The notes beneath the pieces are model-generated. The model did not search any database. It was given only the letters and a program-made list of their open reading frames with translations, and was not told the DNA's origin. From positions 6,510,001 through 6,574,000 of the forward strand of contig OZ017804.1 in assembly GCA_963969395.1 (NCBI GenBank): a stretch of 64,000 bases of DNA, given 5' to 3'. This DNA comes from Pseudoscleropodium purum (Eukaryota > Streptophyta > Bryopsida > Hypnales > Brachytheciaceae). The position numbers were made by a program, and so were the translations under genes. Below are positions 1 through 16,800 of this stretch, piece by piece; position 1 is the first letter of the stretch; each line of letters begins with the position of its first letter.

Positions 1-319
1 TTTGCAAATTGTTGACTACAATCTCGAAGTGGCAATTTAGATCAATCACTATACAGTAGTAGTGAATTTCGCATTGGATTTGAAAATCAATGGCAGGAGG
101 AAATCCAATAATGGATTTGAGAAATTATGGAATGTTCTTGTGGGACAAATTTGTGCTTGTGCTTGAGGCTCAATTTTTATTGAGCCTCGTGCAGATTCAT
201 AGCAATGAGAGCTTACAGCTTCACACGCTGCGCTCATCTGCTATTCAAGGAAGAATCAGGATATTTTGAGATTCAGTGATCATTTACTGTCTTCACATAG
301 GTTGATTTCAATATTTTAG

Positions 320-401
320 GGGTACAATTTACTTTATTGGAAAAGGTGCAAGTCAAATACTACTCAGGCATCTTTTGTTTCAAAGAGAAGGGATGCAACA
401 G
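320..401 (+). other. Possible upstream NTRC exon (transit-peptide region)
   Basis: This stretch is preceded by a pyrimidine/AG acceptor (tattttag) and followed by a CAG|GTGTCA donor. It is open in one frame and ends in phase 1, exactly what the exon at 515 requires; the join would create a GAA codon. The translation is rich in Ser, Thr, Lys and Arg with one acidic residue (it ends ASFVSKRRDAT), as expected for the end of a plastid transit peptide. No start codon could be tied to it. Inference only; transit peptides are too variable to confirm by eye. Confidence 0.3.
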
Positions 402-504
402 GTGTCAAAGGCAATATTCAGACTGGAATTTCTTCACCATCAACTGGGGTTGATTTTGATTGCCTTGTTTTAGCGATTTGAAATCTTACTGCAACACATG
501 TTGA

Positions 505-5156
<4,652 letters not shown>

Positions 5157-8100
5157 TCATATTGATGATTTTCTGTTGTCCAGCATATGAAGTGGTGAGC
5201 GTCATTTTCCATGGCCAAGGAAATGCAGGTGTTGTAGGTTTAAAATAGGAATTGCTCACATTGTATTGAGGCTGTAAAATGACACCGATGTACCGACACA
5301 GAATTATTTTTTCTGAAGTTAATGGTATTTTTCGTCACTGCTTGAGGAGTTTCAATCATGTTCACTAAGACGTGTATCCTTATACTGGACATCATCATCA
5401 GTTGACGTTTCTCTCTGAATACCGGTGAAATGGGGAGGTCTGAAGAAATGTGGTTCATTTCAATATCGTTCTGCAGCTGAATGTATGTTTATATTTTTTG
5501 AACAAGCTTGAGTTTTATTCGGTTCCGCTTCTGAATCTTAGACTGCCCATGTCAGTTCGATTATTGATGTATATATAGAGTAGACACGGCTGCTATAGGA
5601 GTTCAGTTTCCCGGTTTTAAGAACAGAAACGAACAAAATAGGGACTGTCCGATCTGGCCTGTAAAAGAAGGCGATTTCTGAAATTCTCTCCAAAACTCTG
5701 GAACGGCCCGTTGAGGAAGGAAGGATCACGGTGTGTCCAACTTAATTTGGTTACAAACCTGCAAATCTCGTAGCAATTAGTGTGAGATCAGAGATCTCCT
5801 AACATGGGAAATCACGTAAATTATGGAAATCTGAGCATTTGATTATACATTATTGTTTTATGCAGTCAGCTGAGTGAGGGAGCCTACCAATTATATATGT
5901 AAATAATATTGTTTTGGGCACTTTACTCCTGTGGCAAATGAATTAAGCCTACAACCAGCGTACCGAATAGTTTCGATAAGTAAATACTGTGGTCTGAATT
6001 GTCCACAGAAATTTTCCAAAGTTGCGCAGCAATTTCTGTAGAAAGTTCCGCACATGAAGGCTCCTGGCAGGAGTGTTGATCGTCGTTCATTCGGTAAATT
6101 GTGGACTTTGGTGTGGCTTTTCCGTTGGGAATCAAATGAATGGAATCAATTGAAAGATGACAACATTCGTAGAACCGCGGAAGAAGTATCACCCCTAATG
6201 ATACTTTTTTTTGGCTCTCCACCAAGGCTTTGTGTATAGGGCAATGACTGAGGAGGAGAGCATTTTGGGAAATAAAGGGCCAACGAGGAAGTCGGAGCCT
6301 GACAAGGAGGTTCTTTATTTCCCAAAATGCACAACAATGAGAGGCATTGCTCGACGTAAACCATTGGTGAGCAACTGAATTTTTTGTAATACCCAATTAC
6401 ACAGGCAAGATTGTGTAATCAGGCATTACAGGTATTGAAATCCTAATTGTGGAACAAAATGTTCCTGCAAAATGAACGAGAGAATTCCCGACAATGGTTT
6501 ACGTGGACAGATTCCACCTTGTGTGGAAAGTTTGAGTAACTATTTTACTCAAAAAGCAAGCAAGTGCTACTTGCTAGAGCCTTTGATAGTGTAGCTATTT
6601 GTATCTCCTAGAATGATAAACTCACATACCAACACGAGTTGATTCAATCAATGTGAGACAAACTAATTATTTTATTATCTCATTTTCTAATAGAACAAAA
6701 TTTATTTCCAAAATTTTTAATGACTCAAGGACAAAGAAGATACTCCCCTCTTCTTGCAATATTCACTGAACAAATAAAAATAAAAATACATAAATGGAAG
6801 GAAAAAAAGAAGTTCTTTAAAACCCTGAAATGCCTAAATCCTTTTTGGAGATTTTGGTTTCTCAAAATTGGATTTTGGAAAAGGGTTGAAGGTTTTACCA
6901 ATTGAAGACTGTAAAACACAACTGAACTGGTTTTTGGTGAAGAGGATCTCCCTTCACAATGGAGTGATTTTGAAATGTCTGTTTCTGAGCAGAGCATTGT
7001 GCAATGTATTTGCAGTTATTTGAGACTGCAATAATTTAGGCATAAGGTACATTTGCACTGGTTCCATGTCCAAGACTTTTGCAACAAGTTTGCAGAGCTA
7101 TTGCAATAGTTTGCAATAGACCATGAGTTCAAGGCAAAGTAGGGATCTGCCCAAAAAACAGTGCAAAATAATTGATGGTGTGTTTCAACCATTAACTTAC
7201 TTCCTGTTGTACAACCTTGATAGGTTTTGGTTAAGTTACTGTACTACATATGGTTTATTGGGTTATGTGGAAGAAGTCCATGTCAGCAGTTTTTGAAGAA
7301 TTTCATAGTCAACATGTCCATGTCCAGTGATGATAGACTACACTAGGAATGGAATTTGGACACAAGAGTGTTGCCAAATTTTCATAAGACACAACAGAAC
7401 CTTTGTCCAATTTCCATGTTGGATTTCTCTTGTTGGGGCAAGCATTGATGCTTTGACTTCACTGAAAGTTGTCATGTGTAATGCTTCCAGTTCCAGGTTA
7501 CATGTCCCTCTCTCCTTGCCCTCAGGTGCTTGAACTGCACTCGTGTAAATTGCCTTTGTTATTTTCAGTAATAAAAGAGTCCAGTCTAGAAGAGGCTGTT
7601 CTCTCAACATGTAATGCATCAAGCTAGTAACTTGAATGGAGGCACAAAAAAAAGTGAGCATGTCTCAAATAAGTGTGTAAGGTCATGAATTCTGTGCAAG
7701 TTTTGCAAGTTTTGCTTGAAGATAGTCCAGTAAAGAGGCAATTCAATTGAACTTTCACATGTTATACATTTGACTTGTTGACTTGTGCCCTTTTTGATCG
7801 TGCAAAATTCAGTATTTGATTTCAACAGAACCTGGATTCAGATTCCTGTACTTAGTTTATGTTTACAGTTGTTAAATAGCCTACAGTACTTCTTTAGTAG
7901 ACTACCATCAGCGTTCAGGAATCGCAGCATTAGCAAATTATGGAAGAACAGTGACAGAATCTGCTGTGTGGCTGAAACCTGTTGATTGAATTACAACTCA
8001 TGCAGGTGGAGAATTTTTGGGGGGTTTGCATTTACTAAGATTTGATACATTGCAATAAGATATATATGTATGTATGTCCAACTGAAGATTGTAAGTTAAA

Positions 8101-9100
8101 TGGGTTGAATGAAATTTATTTATTTTAACAAATGAAACAGAATTCCATTGTAAAGGGTGAAATACAAGACCAAGGCAGCCACAAGCTAGTGGCTTGGTGG
8201 GAGGGAACCACAGCAAACGAGACTGAGGAACCACAAAGACAGACACTCAAGAACAATGAATGAAAATTTTGAAATGTGTGGCAAGGTTGAATAGCAGGAT
8301 TTTGAGCAACATGATATCTGCTCACAATAGGTAGTAAAATAGAACACCTACATTTTAATCCAAACTCCCACTTCATACATCTAAGGAAAAGCCCCATTCC
8401 AAGTTGTTTGTATTGGAAAGTAGAAAATAGAAATAAAGGAAATAAATTACTTGCTTCAAAGAACTAATTAATTGCTTGAAATGAAGACAACATGCATCTA
8501 AAATGGTTAGAATTTACACCTTAATTACACATTGGCATCAATTCCCTCTCAATTAGCTTCAAACCAATGCAAATTGATTCATTTTGACGATAGAAGTATG
8601 TAGTTAGTATTGAAGTCATTATGGACTGAATTGGACATGTATTAAGTTGGTCATGGGTTGGTAGAAGCTCTACAATAACTATTTTTTCTGACATTGACAG
8701 ACATGTCTCCAGGCTTTCACAAGAAGCCCAAGGTAGGATTAGGAAGCACTCTTCTATAAATTATTAAAAATCACATGAAGTCCAAAAATGAATGTTACAA
8801 TTGTAACAGTGTTTCTCAAGGCTTGTCTACCATTGAAATTTATTCCCACATTTTCCAGATAGCAGTATCACGCTGCACTTGTCATTCTGCTGGTAATGGG
8901 GGTAGTTTACCTTCCTTGACAGAAAGGATCAGAATAGAGTCATTTTCAAACTATCTTGAGAGTAGCAATTTAGAGCAGTGACACACAAACAAACTTGATT
9001 ACGAACCTCTTGCTCCAGAATCTATTTTTTGTGTTCCCACTCACTCACATTCTTTAGTAACTGCCGATCCTTGCTAGAATCTGAGGTGACTGGGTGTAAG
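5157..9100. other. AT-rich non-coding DNA downstream of NTRC
   Basis: The first few hundred bases after the NTRC stop are presumably its 3' UTR. Beyond them I see no ORF with splice or family support. A minus-strand poly(A)-type retroposon end lies at about 8115-8150 (T/A-rich tract, then a sequence complementary to GGAATTCTGTTTCATTTG), a tail motif also seen near 29.5 and 39.8 kb. A fold-back at 6214-6372 is listed separately. Confidence 0.55.
6214..6372. repeat. Imperfect hairpin (fold-back), arms about 60 bp
   Basis: The core is a perfect 18-bp inverted repeat, GCATTTTGGGAAATAAAG at 6260-6277 against its complement at 6313-6330, with a 35-nt loop. Pairing continues outwards with mismatches (GCAATG and CTCACCAA blocks) to give arms of roughly 60 bp. 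It could be a small MITE remnant or a microRNA-like precursor. No target-site duplication was identified. Confidence 0.6.
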
Positions 9101-10210
9101 ACTAAGAGTATTACGCACTTCTTGGAGATATCATGAAGAAGCTGCCACTTGAATTTCTAGAAAACGAAGATCTCATTAGATCGCTTGGGGTACTACGCAT
9201 TGTTGCGTGCTTGTGAATGTTACGTAAAACTGCCATGTGATGAGATTGCATGCCCCGTGATTGCAAGGGCTCTAAGGTTTCGCTGTGCGTCTCCTGAGCA
9301 TTGCATCGTCCGGGTGGAATCTCGCTCTGTTCGTGATTTCATGCGTGTGATTGAGCGAACGCAAGATTGGACCACGTGATCAATGTATAAAAAAATCTTG
9401 GTTACTGGTTTTAATTTTGCAAATTACGGTTTGCTTCCTTACGTTCTGTTGCACGTGTTAGGTACATGCTGCTCAGAGCTTTCAGTGGAGAGAGTGACGA
9501 CGTGTTTCGCAACTTCGGTGATTCACTGTAGGCATTGCACAACATCTGGATCACAAAGCTTCATCCTACAAGCTCCGAGAAATCCATACCATTAAAATGG
9601 TCACGGAGTACAATAATGGTCCTAGTATCTCATCTCAAGCGCTAGAACTCAATTGATGCTGAACTCAAGAGAGTACCTCCGCAATTCCAAAAGCATCGCC
9701 CGCAACAGTTTGACGGCCATGGTGAACACTAACAGCGCTCCTTCCCCGCAAGTGCGAACCCAGAATACAGCGAAATAAAATAACAATCAAACTTGAGGCC
9801 CTGAAGATGGAATTTGAAAAACCCTTCTAGCTCCATCTGTGAACAACTTCTACAGCAACATCTCAAATAATCGGAGGAAGTGACTTCGACATCAACGTGC
9901 GATGTAAAAGAGACCTACTCGTTCTCGGATTTGGGGTCTTTGCTAAACTGCTCCCTCTTGACAAAGTCCATACCTTTTGTGCTTACGAGAAGAAATTATG
10001 CATCGAACATTCTTGCTTGGGAGAACGTGGGAGACATGTGTGTAGTTTTTGTCCGGAGGCTGTGTTGTTTTGAATTGAAAGCAACCATGAGAACTGCTTT
10101 CGCTGCAACTGATGAGCGAGCATGATTGGTCTAATAGTAGGCAGAAACGCGGCCACCGTCAGTTCCGTTGATAAGCAATCAGTTGCGAGATCGAAGCTCA
10201 TCTCAAATTT
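9100..10210. other. Moderately GC-rich stretch, no recognisable gene
   Basis: Base composition rises above the surroundings, and short frames occur on both strands (for example about 64 codons at 9185-9379, which begin with TTG). None matches a family I know and no splice structure is evident. It may be a decayed gene or an old transposon fragment. A CACGTG-type G-box occurs near 9374. Confidence 0.35.
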
Positions 10211-10299
10211 GAGAAACCTGTACAGTACACTACACTAGGTGATGAAACCCTTTCTAATAGCATTCTCTATAATTTCAGATTCCCCAAGGATCTTTCATT

Positions 10300-10508
10300 A
10301 TAAGAAACCTATGTTTTAAGTGATGAGCCCTAATTTTTTTAAAAGGAATTTAGGTGACATTTAGTGCAACAAACCTATGTTTTTATGTCAACATTGATGT
10401 TATGTTGAACATTTTGTTGACATAAAAACATGGGTTTGTTGCATTAAATGTCACCTAAAATCCATTTAAAAAAAATTTAACTTGTCACTCAAAACATGGG
10501 GTTCTTAG
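10300..10508. repeat. Long hairpin MITE-like element, arms about 94 bp, loop about 21 bp
   Basis: The left arm (10300-10393) and right arm (10415-10508) are reverse complements at roughly 80% identity. Shared blocks include TAAGAAcCcATGTTTT near the ends, TTTAGGTGACATTTA in the middle and TTTTTATGTCAACA at the loop. There is no ORF. Consistent with a fold-back MITE or a hairpin that could yield small RNAs. Confidence 0.75.
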
Positions 10509-10888
10509 AGTGTTTCTTGGGAGTAGTCACACCGTGTTCACCTCATTCTCAAATTCTCAAAGAATGGAGACATGACACTTTCTCGTTGGTTGTCTATGGC
10601 TTGCAGAGCTTCCATTCTCTAAAAATTGAGAATGACTATTATTTTCTTCTAGAGGTGAAGAATTGGGTGGGAAGAAAATTTCTTGAAGAATTTGACGATC
10701 AATAGCTCAACTTTAGCCAGCCTACCACGTATTGGTTTTTCTACATCCTCCATTGATGTGATGCCAGCAAGTTTTACATTGTTTTTTTGTTTCATCACCT
10801 ATTTTTTGTGTTCTATATGTTTATTGTGTGGTTTGCACCTTCTACGCCTTCATTGCAAGTTCTATACAATCTTTGCCTATCTGTGTAT

Positions 10889-11035
10889 TCTACACCTTAT
10901 CTACACATTAAGGATTTGCATTGATAAATCTCGTCCTTCTACACCTTGTTTGCACATTAAGGATCTATATTGGTAAATCTCGTTCTTCTACACCTTGTCT
11001 ACACATTAAGGATCTATATTGGTAAATCTCGTTCT
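10889..11035. repeat. Three tandem copies of a 49-bp unit
   Basis: Units start at 10889, 10938 and 10987, each opening TCTACACCTT and containing CACATTAAGGAT and AAATCTCGT. Units two and three are nearly identical; unit one is more diverged. Not coding: 49 is not a multiple of 3 and stops occur. Confidence 0.85.
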
Positions 11036-11176
11036 ACAATTCTCTACTATTATTCTCTTCACCTACAAAAAAGAGGTCACACCATCTTCATGGATTTTGG
11101 CTTCTAATTGGTTCTTCATTTTCTCTCTTCAACTTCTCATTCTTCATAGAAATCCCATTTTCAAAGATGTGACTAC

Positions 11177-11486
11177 CATGGTTGTCATAGTGGACGGACG
11201 TCCGGTTTGCCCGTCCGTTAGAGGTCCCGCCCGTCCGATACAGTCAACACATAGTTGACTTTCTGATAACGGAAAAATAGGCCACGTAGATGCCATGTGG
11301 ATTAAGGAACATGCTGGGCGCGGACGAGATCGTCCACGCCTTGGATTTCGCATTCCGAGGTGATGTGTCATTCCGCACAATTGCACAAGTTACAAAATTA
11401 AAGCCATCCAGACCGTCCATCTGGTCCGGTTTGCCCGTCCGTCCGTCCCGTCCAATGACCCTAACTTGCCCGTTATGACAACCATG
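11177..11486. mobile_element. hAT-type MITE, 310 bp, perfect 8-bp target-site duplication
   Basis: The ends are CATGGTTGTCATA and its complement TATGACAACCATG. The flanks are GTGACTAC on both sides (11169-11176 and 11487-11494), a perfect 8-bp duplication as made by hAT transposases. Subterminal runs of GGACGGACG/CGTCCGTCC motifs are typical of transposase-binding repeats. The interior is non-coding. A second, oppositely oriented copy is at 30645-30916. Confidence 0.88.
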
Positions 11487-11949
11487 GTGACTACCCCTAT
11501 AATTGGGTTCAAATTTAATTAAAAAACTTTTTCACCTAAATTAATGTGGTTGAAGAATTTTGTGCCAAAAATTGCCTTCACTTGTCTTAAAAACTTTGGG
11601 AGGTACAACTTTTGTTTTGTGCAAAAGCATATTCTATAGCAAAAGAATTATGTATATACACCTTAAGTTTGAATTTTGTTAACTTTTAATCCTTAAAATC
11701 CCAAGGCTTTTTTTCCATTAGAAATCACTCAAAACTACCATATCTAGTGCAAAGAGCAAAAAGAATTGAAATAGTATTTTTTGGCATATCTAATAGAAGG
11801 ATCTAGCAATAGATAGTATAAAATGTGTAGGAAAAATTTTGGACACTTTGGCAACAAAGATTGCAAGATAAATGTGCTCAAAGTGAAGAAATTTATCATG
11901 TTTTTTGGCACCATGGCAAACTAGTTTATGAGACTTTGAAGCTTCTAAA

Positions 11950-12867
11950 CCCCTAAAGGTCAAAATTGTGTTTTTTGGCAACATAGTGATTTTGGGCAAT
12001 TCACTATGAATGGATCTTTTACTTTTTTTTGCTGAAATTTTCACACAACATGTGCCCAAGGAGTATCTATAAGGCCCAACAATTTTCATAACTTTTGATT
12101 ACATGGTTCACAAGTTATTGCATGATATGTAATTTTCAATGCTTAGCGGGCAACCCAAAAATTTCTTAAGAAATCACTTTTTTCAAAAATAAAAATTTGA
12201 AATTGGTTTTCTAGATTTATATATGTTGAAAGCTTTTAATCATCCCATTTTAATTTCCATGATGAAAGTTATGAGGTGTTCTAGTTTGCAATTAGTAATG
12301 GATTCTCTACTCAAAAATAAACTTTGGAATCCTTTATTTAACTCAATTCTTAATATTTTTTGAAATTTTTTTAAAATAATTTATATATGAATGTGTAGAT
12401 TGAATATATATATATATATATATCAATTTTATAATTAAATTCTTAACAATTTAGTGTTTTGAATCATCTCTACTTTATACTACTTACTATTCTTTTTCCT
12501 ATATGTTGTGAAACTTCAAATGATCTAAAAATTTTCAAAAATGTAGCCAACTTCCTATGAAGAATGAATCCAAGGAAGCACCACCATTTTCAACATTTAA
12601 TCATACAAATATGACCTTGTGAAGTGCAGCTGCCCATATTTTCACAAGGCCAAAAAAATGATTTTTGTTGCTTCAAATGTTAATATCTTGCAATCTACAC
12701 ATTGGAAAATTTTGAAATTTTTTCTACATCTTTTTGATGTAGCTTAATACAAGATCCCACGGTTAAATGTGTTCAAAAATGTTTTTTCTCTAAAATTTGG
12801 TGCTTGTATCTCTAAATGGCATTTTTGGAGCGTTTTTAGTGAAGACATAGTCTCCAACTTTTAGGGG
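11950..12867 (+). mobile_element. TTAA/CCC-family non-autonomous element, copy A (918 bp)
   Basis: Starts CCCCTAAAGGTC and ends TTTTAGGGG followed by TTAA (12868-12871). The left flank is TAAA rather than TTAA, presumably mutated. The interior is shared with the copies at 25, 26.5, 28.2, 39.1 and 62 kb, with recognisable blocks such as AAATTTGAAATTGGTTTTCTAG and the stretch containing TCCTATATGTTGT. No coding capacity. An (AT)n run lies at about 12407-12424. Confidence 0.75.
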
Positions 12868-12871
12868 TTAA

Positions 12872-14750
12872 CTTAAAAGTTTTCCACTATAGATTTTGAA
12901 TTTACATTTTTTTTATCATGAAGAATAAAATTGAGTACATAATGAAAATAAAAGTTTAAAAAATAATTTGATTTTCATTCTTTAAAAAACTATTAAGTAA
13001 AAGAAGTTACATAATAGAGGAAAAAACTAAATTACTAATAGCTCTAAAATGGTGTAATTGTTCACACCAATCCCAATGGTGAGATTGTTCTAATAATCAA
13101 AGTTAACCTTTTTGGACTTCTAGTGCTGAAAAAATGTGAAAATTGAGTTCAAAAATGAATTTTGTGGGGGGGGGGGGGTCCCCAAAAAATGCTCAAACTA
13201 CCCTCAAAACAAGATGCTCCATAATTTTCACATCACAATCCAAATGGATTTAATAAAAAAATTATATAGAAAAAAATACAATCTATAAGGAAAAAAATTA
13301 TTTTTATTTCAAGTTTTTGTCAATTTTTTTTCTTGCCAAGTTTAGATTTGGACTTATTTTGGTATAATTCTTGTTCTTAAGTACCAATTGAGATAGAAAT
13401 TATATTTCAAAAAGCTAAAAAAAATTTCTATCTTGTGGAAAGGTTTCAATAGGTTTGACCAAAAATTAAGCTCATAGGAAACTACCCTAAACATTAGGGG
13501 AGATTTGAGGGCAATAATGGCCTTTTTCAAGCCTAATCCCCTCGTTCTTTTACAGCAAAGGGAATGGTCGACTATTAGAAGAAAAAAATTCAAAAGAAAT
13601 TTAATTAAATTAAATTCTTAAAATGAAAAAACAAGTTGAAAAAAATTAATTAATTAATTTTTTTAAGAAATGATGTGGCACGGTCTTAGCCACATTAGAC
13701 TGGGTTGTTGGTTGCATTCCTAGCGTTTTTAAGACTAAAGAATATGCATGCTTCCAATGCCCTCAAAAATCTTTTAATGACCCATTTTGTCTCTTGAAGG
13801 GACAATAGAACATTAAGATTTAATATTCAAAATGGGCTTCATAGGAACGTAAGTGATTTTTTTAATGGTCTCCTTCAAAGGCAATTGTGATTTATATGTA
13901 TGTACGCTTTAATTAAAATACTTCTAACACACTCTTCATTTATAATGGTCTTCAAGCCAAAATTGTTATTGTTATTGTAACTTTAGTTGTGTGACTTCAA
14001 AGTTCATTATTTTTTCTCAAACACCTCACCCATAAACAAACCTAGTTTTCACTTGGTTGTTTGGCCTTTAGCCTCTTAAACTATGGTGGTGTATCTTCAT
14101 TCTTAATCCTTAAACTATATTCTAAGCCCCTTGGATTTGGTTTTGAGAGAATTGTTGACAAAAAATAATTTTTGTAATTCTTTGGAGGGATGTTTCAACT
14201 CCATAGACCCATGTCACTACAATAGTGAATATGGCTTGCTAAGAATTGAAATTACATTGCAAAGTCAATGCACTGTTCACTATTGACTTTCATATGTCAT
14301 GACTACTCAAACTTTAGGCAAGCAACAAGCCCTACCATACCCTATTTCAAAGAGAGTTTTTTTACTCCCCTTTAGACTACCTTCTAGGCATGTGAGTGTA
14401 GATCATTTAACATGGAAACGAGGTTGAAGATTCAAAATATCTAATGGATGACTCCCTATGTTACTATAGAAACAAAAAATATTCCCATAGGTTCAAAAAT
14501 TAAATCATATATGAGTGAATACATATCACAAAAGCAATGTTCTTTCAAAGTTAAAGATTGACATTGGTCACTATAGAAATCATCCTTCATTTGGTACTAT
14601 GTGAATCATTTACTTAAAAATCAAACCAAAGCACTCATTGGAGGTCAAACTACTATTCAAGACCTCCCTTTTTTGTACAAAATTTGAAATTCGAAGTATA
14701 AACATTTGCACTTCTAAATAAAAGGATTCTCTATCATCCATCCAAAACTA
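12872..14750. other. AT-rich non-coding DNA
   Basis: No supported gene. It includes a run of 13 G at 13166-13178 and one copy of a dispersed repeat at about 13470-13720 (listed separately). Frames are short and interrupted. Confidence 0.5.
13470..13720 (+). repeat. Dispersed repeat family R, copy 1
   Basis: Shares an ordered set of motifs with 27940-28150, 52860-53100 and the complement of 45870-46145: a TTAGRRGA block, TTTCAAGCCT, a CCCC run, an AAAGGAATGGTC block, a variable A/T-rich microsatellite-like middle, then ATGATGTGGCA...CCACATTAGAC. The nature of the element is unknown. Confidence 0.55.
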
Positions 14751-14754
14751 GGTT

Positions 14755-14935
14755 AGTGTCACCACGGCGTGAAGGCAAGCCCTCGGAAGACGTGCCAAGC
14801 AGGGGCACCAAGAGGAGGTTTGGCGAGTCGTTTTGAAGGCCGCAGCCTCACTACTCCTTTACCCCACGGCGGACGCGTCAAGAAGACATGCCAAGTGGTT
14901 TGGGGGGGGAAGGAAGTGAGGCAGTTTTGTTGCCT
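14755..14935. other. Isolated GC-rich island
   Basis: A GC-rich patch of about 180 bp inside AT-rich DNA, with partial internal direct repeats (GGAAGACGTGCCAAGCAG resembles AGAAGACATGCCAAGTGG about 100 bp later). Both strands are open over about 60 codons but nothing is recognised. Possibly a captured gene or transposon fragment. Confidence 0.35.
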
Positions 14936-14984
14936 AATAAACAAAATTAATTTTTAGTTCATTTAGAATATTAAATTTGACATC

Positions 14985-16090
14985 CACCTCACATGGCTAT
15001 GGAAGAATTTCTAATTTCGTTAGAAATCAACAATGAGAAGAGAAGTTATTTATACACGTATGAGATGATAGGATGTGGAACAACCCATGTAGGATAAGTA
15101 AATTAGATTTTGTAGAAGCTTGACCACTCATAGTTAGGAAATGTATTTGAAGTAGAATTTTAGACCTCATTTAGGCATAATAAAATAGTTTATCTTAAGA
15201 AATTTTAAACTAAGAAAAATTGATAAATAAATATAAATTGATCTCCAAAAATCCGTTTGAGATTTTGAGATCCCTATCAAAAGTTATGGATAAATTTTAG
15301 AGAGGGATTGGAAAGGACGTTTTTTTGACATTTTTAACCCTTGAACGCACAAGCATCCAAAAAGTAGATGCACCTTCAGTTGGTCAACCTCAATTACAAA
15401 TTTTAAAATAACTATTTTTGGAATTCCATTTTAAAGTTTTGAAAAATGTCAAAAATTGAAAGAATTATTGCAATTGAAAGCCCCATGTGTTAAAATCCAA
15501 ATAACACAATATGATGTGCTTTTCATTCATATATATTTTTTAAATGTATTTTGAATTTAAATTATAAAATTATGTTTTCCATTCCACTCTTCATTTACAA
15601 TAAAAATTATAGATAATATATTGTAATTCATATAATTTTATTTCCACCTTTAACTTTGAAAAATCAAAATAATCTTATTTTTCCTTCAAAATTATTGAAA
15701 AAATGCAAAATAAACAGAAAATTCATTTTTCTACTAGCAAAAAATGTCAAAGTTTTGTACATCAATTAAATAAAAGAATAAATTTGGTTGAGTAAAAATC
15801 AATTAAATAAAAGGATAAATTTGATCAAAGTCTAAAAATCTCAAACGGATTTTTGGAGATGAAATTTATATTCATTTACCAACTTTTCTAAGTTGAAAAT
15901 TTCTTGAAAAAAACTATTTTACTATGTCCAAATGAGGTCTCAAATTCTACTTCAAACACATTTCTTACTTTTTTGACTTAAATATGAGTGGCCAAACTCT
16001 CATTTTCAAATCATCCCATAGCTTTTGGAAATTCATGATTGACAATGAATTTCATTATAAAAACAACCTCTCCACCCAATGTTCTCATCC
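14985..16090. repeat. Long fold-back element, copy 1 (arms about 270-310 bp, spacer about 500 bp)
   Basis: The left arm (about 14985-15310) and right arm (about 15820-16090) are reverse complements: for example CCAAAAATCCGTTTGAGATTTT on the left and AAATCTCAAACGGATTTTTGG on the right, and GACCTCATTT against AAATGAGGTC. The same arm sequence forms a tighter hairpin at 42830-43400. The spacer is AT-rich and non-coding. Confidence 0.75.
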
Positions 16091-16269
16091 AATGCCACCA
16101 AAGTTGTTCCTACATCTGGCCAACAAACTTTTGTGATGGCAAATAGTCAATTGAAGTGGCATTGGTGTTTCTTTTCAGTTTGTAGATTTATATATCTCAA
16201 ATACTAAAATTACCTAGCTCGTTGTGCCTGGTTGTAGGTCAACTGGGCTCATAACCTCCAAATTGGGGT

Positions 16270-16800
16270 CAAAATTTGCTTCGAAATGCGTGCAACGCGG
16301 TGTGCTCAACACTCACCATTTGCCCATGTACATTCCAAATCCTGCCCTGGCCGGCCACAATTTCGTACTTGGCGTGCCTGCCGTGGGGTAGAATTTCAGC
16401 CGCCGCCCGCCGCCGCCCGCCGCCCGTGTCAACCCCTCTTGGCGAGTTGCCGTGGGGTTGCTCTGAGTTAAGTATTAGGAGACCCGTCCTCTTGCTTTGA
16501 AGACCCCCTCTTCAGAGCAACAGTTTCTTCTTCTGCCAATAATGCGACTTCAGTAGTACGTGCAGTCTCCGGTTTCCCGAAACCACTGAGGTCGGTGGCT
16601 CGGTGCTTCTGAAGAATCTCAAGTCTCTCCGTTGACGAGTCTCTCCGAAGTCTGCTCTCCGAAGTCTCGGAGCCAAGAATAATAAGTGAAGAAATTCAGG
16701 TCTCCCCAGTACTGTACCGACGTTGTACCCCCTTGTACGTTCCACACTGTACTTTGCTTGCAAGGGGGCAATGCCACTCGGAAAATGCTTCTCCGCCAAT
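16270..16800. other. GC-rich island with CCG-repeat tract
   Basis: Contains a (CCGCCCG)n-like tract at about 16400-16425. The area from 16500 to 16790 has CTCCGAAGTCT-type short repeats and near-average GC. Short frames on both strands match nothing known. It could be a remnant promoter/5' exon or a captured fragment. Confidence 0.35.

Noticed and set aside
5923..6396. 157-codon minus-strand open frame after NTRC
   Set aside because: It starts with TTG, has no recognised domain, and a large part lies across the 6214-6372 inverted repeat, which by itself produces paired open stretches.
11950..12867. Reading the CCCTAAA at element ends as interstitial plant telomere repeats
   Set aside because: Only a single unit occurs at each end, in inverted orientation, always with the same interior; this is a transposon terminus, not a telomere array.
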